Source of the DNA: Melanocharis versteri
Taxonomy: Eukaryota > Chordata > Aves > Passeriformes > Melanocharitidae
Direction: 5' to 3'
Assembly (NCBI GenBank): GCA_013397845.1
Contig: VZTG01009228.1
Coordinates: 2,268,843 to 2,332,842, forward strand
Length of the DNA stretch: 64,000 nt
The number at the start of each line of letters is the position of its first letter. Positions within the stretch are counted from its first letter, which is position 1. The notes under the pieces were generated by a model, which saw only the letters and a program-made list of their open reading frames with translations, was not told the DNA's origin and made no database searches. The position numbers and the translations under genes were made by a program. This document shows, piece after piece, positions 38,568 through 51,267 of this stretch.

Positions 38568-38930
38568 TCCCTGGGAGGAGCCAAGCATACCTCAGGAGAG
38601 GTTGCTTCACCTCCCGTGGCCAGCATGTCCCAGGCAGAGCCGATGGCTGTGCTCTCAGGGTGGGAGTCCTGCCAAGCTTGCTGCAACAGCGTTTGATTTC
38701 TCAGACGTGAAGTCCCATCCTAGCCCCTTTCTCTTCCCCAGGTACCGAGAGGCAGCAAAACTGCCACTGCCAGAGGGGAGATGCACACTGCATCCTTGCC
38801 ATCCGAGGGAGAGGCTCCCTGCTACTGCTGGAGTAAGCAAGGCAGAGGTGATGCTCTGCCCACTCCAGGGATTTCTCCAGGCGGTTATTTTTGTGAGCTG
38901 GCAGACATTCCCTTTCTGAACAGGCAACAG
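38568..38930. other. GC-richer patch, possible cryptic exon
   Basis: The patch is richer in G and C than its flanks. A pyrimidine tract ends in ccccag at 38741, and a donor-like gga|gtaagc lies at 38832/38833, so a hypothetical 91-bp exon could be bounded here. Frames through it on either strand (90-105 codons) are not recognisable. Such splice-like pairs are common by chance, so this is weak evidence for a non-coding transcript at most. Confidence 0.2.
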
Positions 38931-38965
38931 TCTGAGTTTCGCACTGGTTTTGGGGGGTTTTTTGT

Positions 38966-38989
38966 GGGGGGAGGGAAAGGGGGTGAGGG
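38966..38989 (+). other. G-quadruplex motif
   Basis: Four G runs (6, 3, 5 and 3 long) are separated by loops of 1, 3 and 3 bases. This fits the canonical four-run rule for intramolecular quadruplexes. It sits in a G/T-rich stretch and is followed by a pyrimidine tract ending in acag at 39020, which resembles a splice acceptor. Confidence 0.7.
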
Positions 38990-39817
38990 AGAGGCAGAGG
39001 GATTGTTCTTTTTCTTACAGGAGAAACAACTCAGACAGGCATGCTTAAAGCTCAAGTGGCAACATAAAGGAGCATAACAAGAGGGAGACTGAAAATCCTG
39101 CATACCTTCCCTTCGACTGTCTGTTGTATGACATTTACCAGATGAGTATATGTAAAGTACCCTGTAATTAAGTTCATCTGATCATAATAACTTTTAGGAA
39201 ACTTCAAAAACTATGTCAAAACTCAGAAGCCAGAATAATTTGTATTTATTCTAAGTAGATGAGCATGTTGCTTGAGCATAAATTACACTTTTATTTAGCA
39301 TAAATCAAGCCAAATAATTTGGTAGGGTTGTGGAACGGCATTTCAGATCTGACCTGCCCTTTGCTTTACTAACTGTTTGGAGACCCTTCCCATTTCCAAC
39401 GCACAGCACATGCCCATCTCCCTGACCTGCCCCTGCCTGCGCCTGCTCCTGCAGCACCAACCAGACCCACAGCCTGAGAGAGGAAGAAATTCGAAGTTGA
39501 AAGCCCTCCAGGACATAATGACAGGTGAAAATACCAAACTCCATTTGAACTTGGGCTCTCCTCAGGCATTTCATGGCTCCTGTCTCATGCAGGAACCAAA
39601 CTCTGCAAATACATTATGGCCACATCTTTGCCATATAATTTCTGTACATGATGACTGCTGCAGCATTAGCAAGACACCTTCCCATGCCCCGTAGTCAGGG
39701 TGAAAGAAAAAGAAGTTTATCGGGGGGAATATATTTAGACACCAGTGTCTCCCTACAGCAGTATGTCCAAAAATAGCAAACTCTAAAAGCTGTACAGTAA
39801 TCTCACCAGAGAGGACT

Positions 39818-39917
39818 AAAATAAAATTAAATTAAAAAAAAAAAAAAAAAGCAAACAAAAAACAAGCGAACAAACAAAAAACCCAACAAAAACAAAAAAA
39901 ACCAAACCCAAAAACAA
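39818..39917. repeat. Long A-rich tract (poly-A then AAAC/AACCC words)
   Basis: About 20 A residues centred on 39842 are flanked by AAAATT words upstream and by CAAACAAAAAACAAGCG, CCAACAAAAAC and CCAAACCC words downstream. It is the longest simple tract in the window. It may be a decayed retroposon tail, but no element body or target-site duplication was identified beside it. Confidence 0.85.
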
Positions 39918-39997
39918 GTATCTGACAATGCCTGAGCAGGGTCAAAATTCCTCCTTTTGAAATCCCTAAATTAAATTATGCATGTGTTTTCTTCTTT

Positions 39998-40079
39998 TAA
40001 ACCTGTATAATTGTTATTGTTATATATATATATATTGTTATATAAACTGTATATATATATATAAACTGTATAATTGTTA
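39998..40079. repeat. (TA)n microsatellite within a local duplication
   Basis: Two (TA)n runs (about 40020-40034 and 40050-40062) are bracketed by near-copies of taaactgtataattgtta at 39998-40016 and 40062-40079. A third partial copy of tataaactgtata lies between. The structure suggests repeated slippage of a unit containing the TA run. Confidence 0.8.
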
Positions 40080-40504
40080 ACTTATTGGTAAATACCAAAA
40101 TATTTTAAAAGTCCTCGAAAATAAGTGCTGCTGTGGAAGAAGAGTTACAGCCTGCATAGCACACACCAAGCTGAATTCATCCTGTTTAGCCAACTAGTCT
40201 GAGTAAAACGCTCGTGGAAAAAACAGATTTATTCATCTCCATTTTCTCACCTAATGAAACAAATTTTCTGAATAAATAAGATGTGTTTCCTAAAACACTA
40301 TATAATCATAGTTTAATGCTGGAATGGGTTTGTAGCAATTTAGCTGCCTAACACCGTAATTTCAGCAAATGGGAGAGTTAAAGACATGAGGGCACAGGTG
40401 TTGCCCTTAAAGCAGCGAGTGCAGGTGTAGGATGGAGCAGCAGCACCAGCAGCTGTACCCCAAGAGAGTGGAGCACTCCTCTTTGAGGATGCTGTCTCCC
40501 CTCA

Positions 40505-40590
40505 GCCAACTTGGTGTGCAAATGCCTCTGTCTCTCACATTCCTCTATCTGTAAAACAGAAACAGTAAAGTTTTCTATCTCAACAGGCCA
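40505..40590 (+). mobile_element. MIR/CORE-type SINE fragment
   Basis: The order of words follows the MIR core: a ctctgtctctcacattcctc stretch, then tatctgtaaaaca, then a purine-rich run, then ctatctcaacagg. This compares with MIR's ctctgtgcctcagtttcctc, atctgtaaaatgg and cctacctcatagg. It is diverged, as expected for an ancient amniote element. The identification is from memory of the consensus, and the limits are approximate. Confidence 0.5.
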
Positions 40591-40599
40591 CCCCAAAAT

Positions 40600-41000
40600 C
40601 GGCAGATTAATAATTCTTTATTAAAGGGCAGATGCTGTTAACATGCAGTGTGAAATATGCATAAATGCTTTATTTATTTTTGTATTTTGTATTTGAAATA
40701 CAGCATGCCTTGGGAAGCACAGTTTGCCAATAAGCATAAAAATACCATTAATACGTTCAGATTGTCATATCCAAAATCTGAAACTGAATCTATCATCAGC
40801 TGTGCTAGCAATGTATTTTCTGCCAAGTTGCCACGGGTTACAGAAATGCATGATGACAGCAATAAATAACTTTAATGACTGCTGATAATATCATGAAAAG
40901 AGCTCTGTGATACACTGACATCATTTAGAGGTTTACTAGACATTATTAAGTGTTGTATCATGCCTCAGCTTGTCAGCTAATCATAGCAAATCGCTTGTGT
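40600..41000. promoter_or_regulatory. Candidate conserved non-coding element
   Basis: The block is repeat-free and rich in homeodomain- and MEIS-like words (for example aataaataactttaatgact near 40860 and gatgacagc near 40851). It also has a run near 40700 (ccttgggaagcacagtttgc and on) of high complexity. It lies directly after the MIR-like fragment. There is no direct evidence of conservation; the call is from sequence texture only. Confidence 0.3.
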
Positions 41001-44000
41001 ATACACATTTTTATCCATCTGCATGTATATGTAAAACTAAATATTATAGACAATATGCTACATAGTTTATTGAACTTATTTTCACTTGAACTAACCTGAA
41101 ACAGAAGTATGCCAATTACACAACTGGCATGTATCTGACGTGTAACTGGATGCATCTTTGGATTCTGTACAAATAAAATATCTTTTTAAACAAAACTTAT
41201 TACTATCCTCACAACCTGTCAAGCAATGGTGTGGTCTAGCTCTACACACTGGAGCTTATTTGTCACATGTATTTGCCATTTTTAAATGCTTTTTATATTT
41301 GGCCTTCATGGAAGTTTGTTGGTATGACTATCACAGCAAATAAGCCTTTCTGGGAACACCAGGAATAGAGTGACAAGGTATTTTCACAAACACCTGCAGT
41401 AAGAAGAGTTTCATAATGAAACTACCTTCAAATCAAATAAATCAAGGGGTAGATGACCCCAACGTTACTGCTTAAGTTAGGAAAATATTGAATACTTTGC
41501 ATTATATCTTGATGTGTCTTTCTCCCACCACTCCAGGACTACTGTTACCACAAAAAAAGAAAAAACTTTAAGTTACTATTGCTAATACCGTATAGTCCCA
41601 GAACACAGACATTATCAAAACAAGTTTAAACATTACATATTCTTTTCATATATGTTTTCATTTCCTTAAGGAAGAAAATGCTTCTGCTTTTTTTGCATCT
41701 GTTACTTTAAAACATCCCTTAAGGAAGGGAAAGATCACTATTTGTAGGTGTAATATTCTCATATTTGCAATCCACATTAAATATATTCTTAAATGGCAAA
41801 AAATAAGATTTTAAAACCATGTTTTAAATCATGTACACCTGTCAGAAATAGAAATATGACAAGATCCCTTTAAGAAGTGACATTTAGCAATATCTACTGA
41901 CATGGAAGAACTTTGGGAAGATGACATAAAGGCTTGCAGATGCACAACAGATCAGGCACTTACATCTGCTTCTTCAACTCACATGTCACCCTTTTCCATC
42001 CACCATATGATTTGCACATCAACGTGATTACACCAAGCTGGGTTATACATCATAAAATGCATTTGCCTGTCAAAAAGGTACCGATACTATTCTTTCTCCT
42101 CCTTAAGCAACCATTCCCTGTGGGTTACATATCCCACAGCATTTAGGTACAAGAAAAAGTTTTATTTTCTAGCAACTTCCAGTTCTGAAGTGACACTTAT
42201 GATCAAGATTTATTTGTTACAGGCGTACTTTAAGGTAGGTTTATTAACTGTATTTAGTTTAAGGGACAAGATTTGTCACCTGTGGAAACTCAGAAATAAA
42301 ATATAATGTAATTAATAACCATTCAGGAGCCTTACCTGAACATAGGGGCAACGTCATGCTGCATTTGCTTTTACTCTCTTTTTTTTTTTAACCCTTTGGA
42401 TGGCCTGAAGAAACATGGCCTAGAAACTTTAATAAAGTTGTAGAAATAGATTTTTTTTCCCTTGTACTATTTGCAAGTTGTTGCATTCACATAGCAAAAA
42501 AGCAAATGCTCCAAAGAGGCCTGGCTTAGCTCCCAAAAAATCCCAAAGATGATAATGGTTTATTATATGGTCATTACTGGTCCTGAGAAAACTTAAAGGA
42601 AGACAAAAGTATAAAGGAAAGAAAAAATCATTATGGCTGATTATGTTGTCTCAATAACAAGTATCTATTAAAAGAACCTGAACTTCCATGCTGTTTCTGA
42701 TAAAGCTTCAAGTACATGACGAAAGGATTTACAGCTACCAAGATTATGAGGTGGCAGGAGTCAGATCCATTTCTGCACCTCTTCTCAAGGGTCACTTAAT
42801 GTAGAGGAAGGAAAGCTTGTGGGGCCTCTTTTGGCACTTCTCAGGCTAAGAAGCTCCAACTGAATTAAATCAAAACCAAGTTCATTAATAAGTAGCATCC
42901 CTGCTAGGAAATCTAAATGAGCCTTTCTTAGCAGTGAGACTTTCCTTTCCCTCAGGTTAAAGTGCTTGTGGAGTCGTAAAATGCCTCCAATTCTCAAACA
43001 AGACCATAACCTCCTAAATGTCATCTCTGCCCTCCTTTCAAAGGGCTCTGAATTCGTGTGAGCAGCAGCACACAGAAATTGGTTAGTGTTGGCAAACAGC
43101 GTGACAACTGCAACACAAACCCAAGAGGGGAAAATAAACAACCCTTCAGTCATCCCAGTCATTGGAGCCATGTGGGCATTTAACATGCTGTGGGTTCCTC
43201 GGGTCTTGGAGAACATAAATTAGTGCAATAAGTGATACAATTAATGAATTTCAGCAGTCAGATATAAGCACAAGTAATGTATCCAGGAATAAATCAGGCA
43301 GTTGTTGAACAACAAAGCCCTGTTGCTTTGGGCTCTCCTGAATTCCCAGGCTCTCCTTGGATCCGCCCATGAAACAAAATCACTTTCCAGACCAAAAACA
43401 CAAAAAAACCATCCCTGTAAACATATAGGGATGAAATTTCCTCTCACTCCTTTTATTCAATGCACCTGTTTCCCAGACCTACCTTGCACCTCCCCCCTGA
43501 ATGGCTCCTATTTCTAGGACCAGAGAGAGTAATTTTCTCCCTGTCTGGCTCCATGCGATATCTTCCAACTCTAGCTTCTGTTCAAGAAGGAAAGAATTTG
43601 TCTATCTAAACACCTGATCCTGAGTGTCTGCATTTTTAGGCATCATATCTCCCTTCCAAAGGCTGAAGGAGGCCTCTTCCAAAATCTATTTCAGTAATTT
43701 AGGATGAGTGAATGAAGTCATCTGTGCCATACAAATCATGTCAGGTGATTCCGTCAGGAGTGTGAAAAGTTCCAAATATTATTATACATGAAGAAAAAAA
43801 AAAAATGCCCATAAATATTTTGTAAATCATGTAATTTTGATAACTGCTATCGACACCTTCATTTTCTAAAGCAATACATTTTAAGACCAGTTGCCTCCAA
43901 TGTGCATATCTGCCCTGCAGATAAATATTTGCTCTGTTTAGCAGTTGAGTGCTTGGCCCAGGTTGTAAAGGGTGAAAAAAAAAATTACCAAAACAACAAA

Positions 44001-44639
44001 ATCAGATTACTGCTATTTTAAAATCATGATGAGTGTGAACAGGCAAATATAGGGCAGAAACCCCTTTTGAAAAATGTATGAATTCAAGACACTGTTTTGC
44101 AAATGGATTACTCTCCTGCCAATTTTATGTCAAAGTTATAACATTTTGGGTAAGAGCCCAAAACATTAAGAGAGTAACTTATCAAATCTTGAACTTTAAC
44201 AATCTGGTTTCCTTTGTTTGAAAACTTACAGCTTTGGTAAAAACAGAATTTTGAATTATCAGCATGGATTTTACACCATTTTAAGACAAGCAGATATAGC
44301 TAAAAGAATCCAAGTCCATTTGTGCTCAGCTTTAAGGGAATTTCCCTAAAATGATATATTTTTCCTTTCCTGTCAGATGTCCTAGCCAGGGAGAGAACAG
44401 GGTAAAGCAAAGTGTAAATACCTGACACAAGGAGGATGCTGCGCTGACAAAAACATACATGTATTTTAAATACTTAGATCAGCCCAGATTTTACAGAATC
44501 TTTTACAGAATTTTACATAAAATCCTGCTCCCTAGACTTTCTGGAAACTCAATCAATAAGGAGACTAGAGAGTAGCATATCTATAAACTGCCAAAGCACT
44601 AAAATCTATCGCAAACTGACCCAAATAAAGTGGTCTGAA
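41001..44639. other. Non-coding DNA, one unexplained minus-strand frame
   Basis: A 143-codon ATG frame lies on the minus strand at 42785-43216. Its peptide has a hydrophobic stretch early on and is Arg/Leu-rich later, but I recognise no family and no supporting promoter or splice pattern. A small 12-bp tandem repeat (tttacagaatct units) is at about 44490-44525. The rest is AT-rich with A runs near 43795 and 43976. Confidence 0.5.
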
Positions 44640-45420
44640 GTTTTGCATCCGATTAAATCAAAATCCCTGAGACACCCCGATTTCCCGCTTGGATTTAAAG
44701 GCAGAGAATTACAGCTCTTTGCTGTTCCATTCTATCCCCTTTCACCCGTGGGAAGGTGTCAGCCAGTGGCTGCCCTGCCTGGGGCTGTGCTGGGGGCAGT
44801 GGTGGGGCATGGAGGGTCCATGGGAGCCTCTCTACACTCAGAGCCGTAGGGGACAAGGTGTGCTGGCCCCACGCACAGGCAGCTTTTGAGGGGCTTTTAG
44901 AGAGCCTCCCTCCGGGGCACGGAGCATGAAAATCATCCGTATGCTTTGCACCACACGGGAGGAGAGCTGCTCACTGCTGCACCCTGAAAAGCAGTCAGGA
45001 GGCTTTCTCAGGGCAGGGGCCAGAGGGGTTACCTGAGGATGGCGTGTACACGAGCTTTCTACCACACTGGTACAGATTCCAGACCTAAATATAGGTCCAG
45101 GCCGTTGCCAGCTTAGTTCGGTAACCTGAACCCCGAGGGGCAGCTCCTGTGGCCGGCACCCTTCCTGCTGCTCTCTGGCATGTGTTAAACAGCTATCATA
45201 CAGGCTCTGATGCTGGGACTCCCAGTCCAGCACCCTCCTGACAGCTGGTGACGCTCTCACAAAACCTTCCTGCAGCCACCATGCAGGTGTGAGCTGGAGC
45301 AGAAGCTGCCTTGCACATGGCTTGTTCCCTCAGGGACATGTCTCACTCAGCAGGAACACCGCGGAGCAGCCTTCAGGCTGCTTGAACCTCAACCAGACAG
45401 AACCACAAATCACACACCCC
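44640..45420. other. Unexplained GC-rich block of about 0.8 kb
   Basis: Base composition rises well above the flanks, with scattered CpG (cacggga, gcgtgtacacgagc, ttcggtaacc, ccgcgg). A minus-strand frame of 140 codons spans 44838-45260 but begins at GTG and is not recognised. An everted pair of AGGTC half-sites spaced by 6 bases is at 45082-45097. The block may be an old retroelement body, a regulatory region or part of an unannotated transcript. Confidence 0.35.
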
Positions 45421-48400
45421 TGATCCACATCACCCTGGACACAGCAGTCCCTACAGCACACCTCAAAAATTGCTCTGAAATTTGCTATAGAAAATCCAAA
45501 TTTTGCACAAATCTCAGTGAAAACTGGATTCTCACTGTTAGGTGGAGGACAGAAGTCTGGAGAAGAATTAAAGCTGTCAAGAACAAAATAGCACACAACA
45601 AAAGTTTCTCCTTCAGGTTCAAGGAGATATTCACAAAGCATGAACATGCCTCATTTATTTTGGTAATGCTTTGTACTAAGTGGGTGTGAGGTGTTGGCTG
45701 TCACTACATCTTTTTCCCCAACCTTCTCAGCACAGATCCGGCTCCTTGGTTTTTTAGCAAAAGCTCATAATCTGTGATGTGGATAAAACAGTCAAGCTAG
45801 GAAATGAACCTGGAAAAAAAGGTGTCCGATGACTGAGGAAAATAAGTATACAAGCAAATGAAGATGGAGGAAATCAAAGCATGAGAGCACAGTGAAAAGC
45901 AATCCATCAGTTCCAGACAGTGATGCGCCATAAACAGAGGCTGTCAGCAAAGGACTGAAGACAGCTCTGATTTTTAGTAAGTAGAAAGGCTCCAGAACAG
46001 CCCAGCCTTTAAAATGCATAATATATATACAAGAGTCTTAGGAAGACCAAATTGAGTTCTTCCACATTCTTTGTATGCAACTCTGCACCCTTCCCTTTCT
46101 GAGTCTTGACATTTTGGGTGACGGCAGTCTGGAGTATTACCTGGTCCTCATCCAGGAGTTCTCCCAGTTCTGTTGCAAAACATCCTCTTGACACATGGTT
46201 TCCTCAGATACTCCCAGCCATAAAACTACTCCCAAGATACTCCCCAGCTCTCCAACACCCCTTTCCAAAAACAAAGTAACACAAGAAAACCACCATTCTT
46301 CAAATTACCACCAAAACTCTCTAGAGCAATATGATTTTTAGAGTGTCACTAAAATGATGCACAGAATTGAGGTAAAGATTATAAAATTCAAATATTTCAG
46401 CACCACAGACCTGTTTATCCATATTGAGTAATGAATATTGCATATAAAAGTGCATCCAAATTAACAATTTCATAACAATCAGTAACATAGATAAAGGGAT
46501 GTGAGAAAAGCAATGTGGTGAATTGAATTTATATATGTATTTTACCTTTAAAAAGGAAAGACACCTTTTTACTATAGGTCTTGATATCTTTGAAGAATTG
46601 CTCCCAGTACTGCCTTGGGAAGGATACTAGGGAAGCATATTATCCTGCATAGATGAATTGCTTCTCTGCATATTTTCCTTAAGATTCTGGAGCTCTTGGA
46701 TTATGTTTTGTAAATCAGTTAGCTTCCTAGCCAGAGATTAAGGTAAATTCTGCTAAGGACTAAAAGTTGACTTAGAGCATTAAGAAGGATTAATGTTTAG
46801 CTGTGGTGAAGCTGAAGTACTAGGTTAGCATGTTTACGCAGTGCTGTAGATCACAATTAATCCAAAATTAGTATAAAAGATCAACAGCAACTGCTCTTGC
46901 ATGCCAGCTTGGCTTAGTCCTAAAATCAAGACTTACTTTGGGGGCAATCTGTGTGCAAAGTTGCTGTGCATCTGCCCTAATAGGTTTAAAGCTTTCAGAG
47001 GAATCCATGCATTTTAAATGTTTAGCTTCTTTGCCCTCTGCTTTGAGAAAATAAATGTAGAAGTCAGTACTCGAGATGCTTCTGCTTTCTATCTGTGTCA
47101 CAGATCCATCAGAATAGATTGGTGCAAGCAATGAGCAAAAGCAAATACAATTTCCTGCCTTACAAGAAAGAGGTGTTTAAAATATGTGCTTTCATTCATC
47201 ATCAAAGATTAATAAAAATAACAGGGATTATCTGGCAGAAAATGTCCATGTTGTATAACAAAAATAGATAGAAGTACACATGACGTCCAGATATATTAAT
47301 CTATATGGACATTGGCATATATAGTTTTGAAAAATATATCTCTCAGTTCTGTAACCATAGGAAGTGTACAGCAATATATTTAAAGATGTAACTGGAAGAC
47401 GATCTTAAGTGACATGTAACAACATAATTTAAGAGAGAGAGGCAGGGGTGCAGGGTCCTCTCTACTTCAAAGTCAGTTTAAATGATGATGTCTAGCTCTC
47501 TCCAAAACCAACGACATCTCTATGGTCTTCAAAATAGGAGCTGTGTTGCAACATGCGGCACATAACGCAGCTCAGACTCCTGGTGCATCCCGGCTTGAGC
47601 ACAACGTGGCTGTGCTCTTATAGATCTGCCCTCCTCAGCCTCAGGAAAGGAGGGCTGGGAAGGCCAGGGAGGGAGCCCATGGCTCCAGAATATGGGCTAA
47701 CACATCTTTGAGATCACTCAGAAGAGAGCAGCACGTGCTGTTGGGGGCATAAAGGCAGTATGCATAAGGAGGCGGCACCGGAGGCAACCATTGTCGGACA
47801 GGGTGGTCCTACTGTTATGGAGCCACTACGTCCAGCGGCAGGGGATTAACTGCCCTTAAAGCAGAAAGCAGGTGCCAAACTAAGAGATTTGACTGACCTG
47901 CAACATGTGAAATTAAACAGGTGAAAGTTAAAACAAGCCCACTTTGTAGAACAGAAGCCCTGCTCCATGAGTCAGAGTATAAGTGCCTGGAGTCTTTTGG
48001 GGGAGGATCCGCTGTGGGTGTCTGGGGTCTTTTTGTGGCTTATTTATGTGTTCTTTTTGGACAGAGCCTTTTCACTCTTGTCCAAAAATACATGGGTTTG
48101 CTTACAGTTTTGTATTATTTTAGAGCATTAGTACAATCAATGCTAATACCCAAACTCATGGCTGAACTTGGTTACTAATTAATGATCTTTTAATCTTTTA
48201 TTTCTATACTAATGAAAAAACAGAAAGAGACATTCTGAGCATCTCTTTCATAACACTGAAATACATTGAAACCAAAGGAACAGTGCAGTGTTATATCGGG
48301 AAAGACATACCATCCACATCCCAACAGCATAGAAGATGCTGATGCCAAACCAAAAGAGTTGAGAAATTTCAATCGAGTTGCTCTGTGCATTTCACAGCTG

Positions 48401-48795
48401 CAGCAAACATTCTTGATGGGGTGTGGCCAGCAGTGAGGACTATTTGCAGAGCTGTTTGCTAAGCAATTTTTTCAGTTACTGTGTACTAAACTTACAAGAC
48501 AATTCATTGCTTCCAGTGGCAACAGAATACTGAGACATGGTAACATCTGTGCCTATATCTAGCTAACCACATTCAAGCTGTGATGGTGATTACATTTGTG
48601 AAACTTGATTAAACTTTTCTTTAATCCCATTCTTTATTTTAGAAACACACACGCGAACAATTTCATATCCAAGTCTTGAAGGAAACTCTAAGCTGATGCA
48701 ATGTGGCCCCATGCAAGAAATTTGAAAATTCCCTTTCTGAGCTCTGTCTCCAAGAGACACACAGGGCTTCCTGTTTATGGGACTGTTCATGCCCA
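45421..48795. other. Non-coding DNA
   Basis: No gene is recognised. A GC-richer stretch at about 47440-47850 has a few CpG and no recognisable frame. The remainder is AT-rich with frames under about 105 codons. Confidence 0.55.
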
Positions 48796-48835
48796 CAAGC
48801 AAGAAAGCAAGCAAGCAAGCAAGCAAAGAAAGAAA
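48796..48835. repeat. (AAGC)n microsatellite
   Basis: Near-perfect AAGC units run from about 48805 to 48825, with degenerate AAAG units on both sides. The open frames crossing it read as Lys/Gln/Ala/Ser repeats and should not be taken as protein. Confidence 0.95.
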
Positions 48836-49212
48836 TGGGTATAAAAATAACCCAGGCAAATTCACTAAAAGTTCAGATCAGCTCACTATGGGCTTGTGCT
48901 GGATCCTTCTCTTTGATTCTTGCAGGGTTTTCTTTACTAAAACGCCCATCATCTACCCCGAGGAGATTTTGACCCACCACAATAAATCAGGTTTTCTTCA
49001 AATTTTCCTTTGTGGACTTGTGGAGAGGCTCTGGTAAGTAGTTTTCATATGATGACCTCGTTCTTCTACGCTACCTTCAGTCTTAAATGAACAGGAGAAA
49101 CTGCCAAAATACACTCGCACACCAAACACAGGTTAAGGAAAACAACTTAAGGATTCCTTCTTTTAACCAGGAAAGCTCAACTCAGGTACATCACCTAGTG
49201 TTCAGAGCTCCT
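48836..49212. other. Non-coding DNA
   Basis: No gene or repeat family is recognised in this short interval between the microsatellite and the MIR fragment. Confidence 0.5.
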
Positions 49213-49350
49213 GCTTTACCCAATTTTACAGCTGGGCAGATAAGACAAGCAGAGGTCAGGACATGTGCCTAAAATCACACAGAGTTTGGAGTAGCTAGCA
49301 CGTCCTTGGATCAGAAACCTTTATGCCGCGAACAACACTACCTGCTTACA
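49213..49350 (-). mobile_element. MIR/CORE-type SINE, antisense
   Basis: On the plus strand the order is caattttacagctgggcaga, then agcagaggtcagg, then gtgcctaaaatcacacagag. It then runs through tcagaaacctttatgccgcg to aacaacactacctgc. This is the reverse complement of MIR order (ttttacagatgaggaaactg, agagaggttaagt, ttgcccaaggtcacacag, then the promoter-derived end with ..accactatgctatactgcc). Several separate blocks match in the right order, so this is the clearer of the two MIR-like copies. It is heavily diverged and ancient. Confidence 0.65.
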
Positions 49351-51267
49351 GTGTCCTCAGTTTCAGTAGCTACAGGTTTCCTGACCAAAGGCAGGTTACA
49401 TCAACTGGCCTGAAAAGCCTCGCAAAGCTCTTACAAACAGAGGCCACGAGCAAAATAAATCTGGTGTACAAGTTTTTTTTCAGGAAGTAATGCCATCTTT
49501 GCCAAAGGTGCTTCCTTAGACAAAATGAGGCATATATGCACACATTTATCCACTCTGCTCTGTATGGTCCTAATGCCTCCAAGCAATGAACTCAGATTTT
49601 CTGATGCTGCTGATTAAGTAAAAAAAATACACGCCTGAGATGAAGTGGACCCATCTAGATATTAAATAGCCTGCATCTTTGAAGAGCACATCTTTCTTCA
49701 TAATAAAAGACAACCCTCATCTGAAAATATTAGGTCTTCATTTCAAATGTTTTTCACTTGTTTTGTTACCCTGTAGCAGAGCTACACATCCCAATGAAAA
49801 GAGAACTACTGTTTTGTGGTTCAAAAAGTAAACATGCTTTTCTGTAGATCAAAGCCTTAGTGGCAGAACACACAGTGGAACATGCCAGCTCAGAAAGAAA
49901 GGGTTACTAACCCCTGCTTTCAAGTATGAATGATTGATATGCAAATATGGTTTATGGTAATGCTCGTGAATATCTGTTTTTCTGGCAGCCCAGAGATCCT
50001 GCATGTATTACTCTCATAGATCAGGGCTGTGTGAGGAGGGTTTGGGGGCACATGTGCACATCCAGAGACCCAGTTTGCTGTGGAAGCCTTCCAGAAAGCC
50101 AATAGCTGCTTTGCACCATAAAACTGAACATATATTTTAAACTTCTCAGAATCAACAGAGGCAAATAGTATATCAAATGCCTCTGGTCCTATGCAGCAAG
50201 AGTACTGCCAAACCCCAAGTATTCAGGATAAATCATGAGTGGGAACCTCAGATCATGAAAGAGACCTTTAAAGAAATCACAAGGTAGGAGCATAACTTGG
50301 TCTCTTTTACACTAATTTTTGAAGGTCCAGTTTTGAAAAGATTAATTAACTCACATTTTAACTGGTTTTTTTTCTTGAAATACTAAGCTCTGGCACATGC
50401 CTTTTTTACACAATGAAAGCTGTGACTCAACCCTTGCCACTTGCCTCTGAGAGCTGGGCTTTTTCTGAAAAAAAAAAAAAAAAAGAAAGAAAGGAACTAA
50501 ACTATGAAACAGCTTAAATTTTCGAGAAGACAGTGAGCTAGAAGCAGAGAAGCACCCATTCACAGAACACTGAAGAACATAGAACTCTTCTGAAGCCTGC
50601 AATAAAACTTCTCCAGCTAGTCAAAACGTGTTAAGAAACTCCAGTTCTCCCAACAGGAAAGCACACAAATGCTATCTTTAATTTCCGAACTATTTACCTC
50701 CTCCAGTAAGTGCTCTGCAACACAGCAGAGCAAGCCCAACTGTTTCCCATTAGGCAACTGTGTGCCACAGCTTTTCTGCACACACACTCACAGCCGTAAC
50801 TCATCGCTAGCATTTCTGTGCACATAAATTCAGACAAAATAGAAGGGTGGGGAAAAAAAAAATAAAAGCAAATCAAAAGCCACAAAACCTTAAAAATGGT
50901 TACAGTACCTGCAAGCTCCAAGGCAGCACTCACAGTGGAGGCTTTTCTGAGGCAGAGAGCCCAGCACCCTGCACTCTATGGACCATCTGTGGACCTGGCC
51001 CCAATATCCACACTTAAAGAGACAGAGGAATGAAAGCAAAACCCATCGGCTTTTATCCAGGTTGTTGTACAAGAAACCACTTTCTTTCTTTTTTTTTTTT
51101 AAGGAACTGTTTTTAAAGAGAATCTACCAATAAAGTATCACACCTGTGCATCTTGGTCTCTCCTTAACCAACAGCAAGACAACAAAAAAGTAGCAAATCT
51201 CACGCATATATCACAAATCCTGATGACTCGAACATGTGTTTGTAGCAAATGTAAATATTTCACTCTC
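49351..51267. other. Non-coding DNA with A-rich and T-rich runs
   Basis: A 17-base A run is at about 50468-50484, followed by GAAA units. A T-rich run is at about 51081-51102. No gene is recognised; frames are under 85 codons. Confidence 0.55.

Noticed and set aside
44838..45260. 140-codon minus-strand open frame
   Set aside because: It begins at GTG, not ATG, lies in a GC-rich stop-poor block, and shows no recognisable domain.
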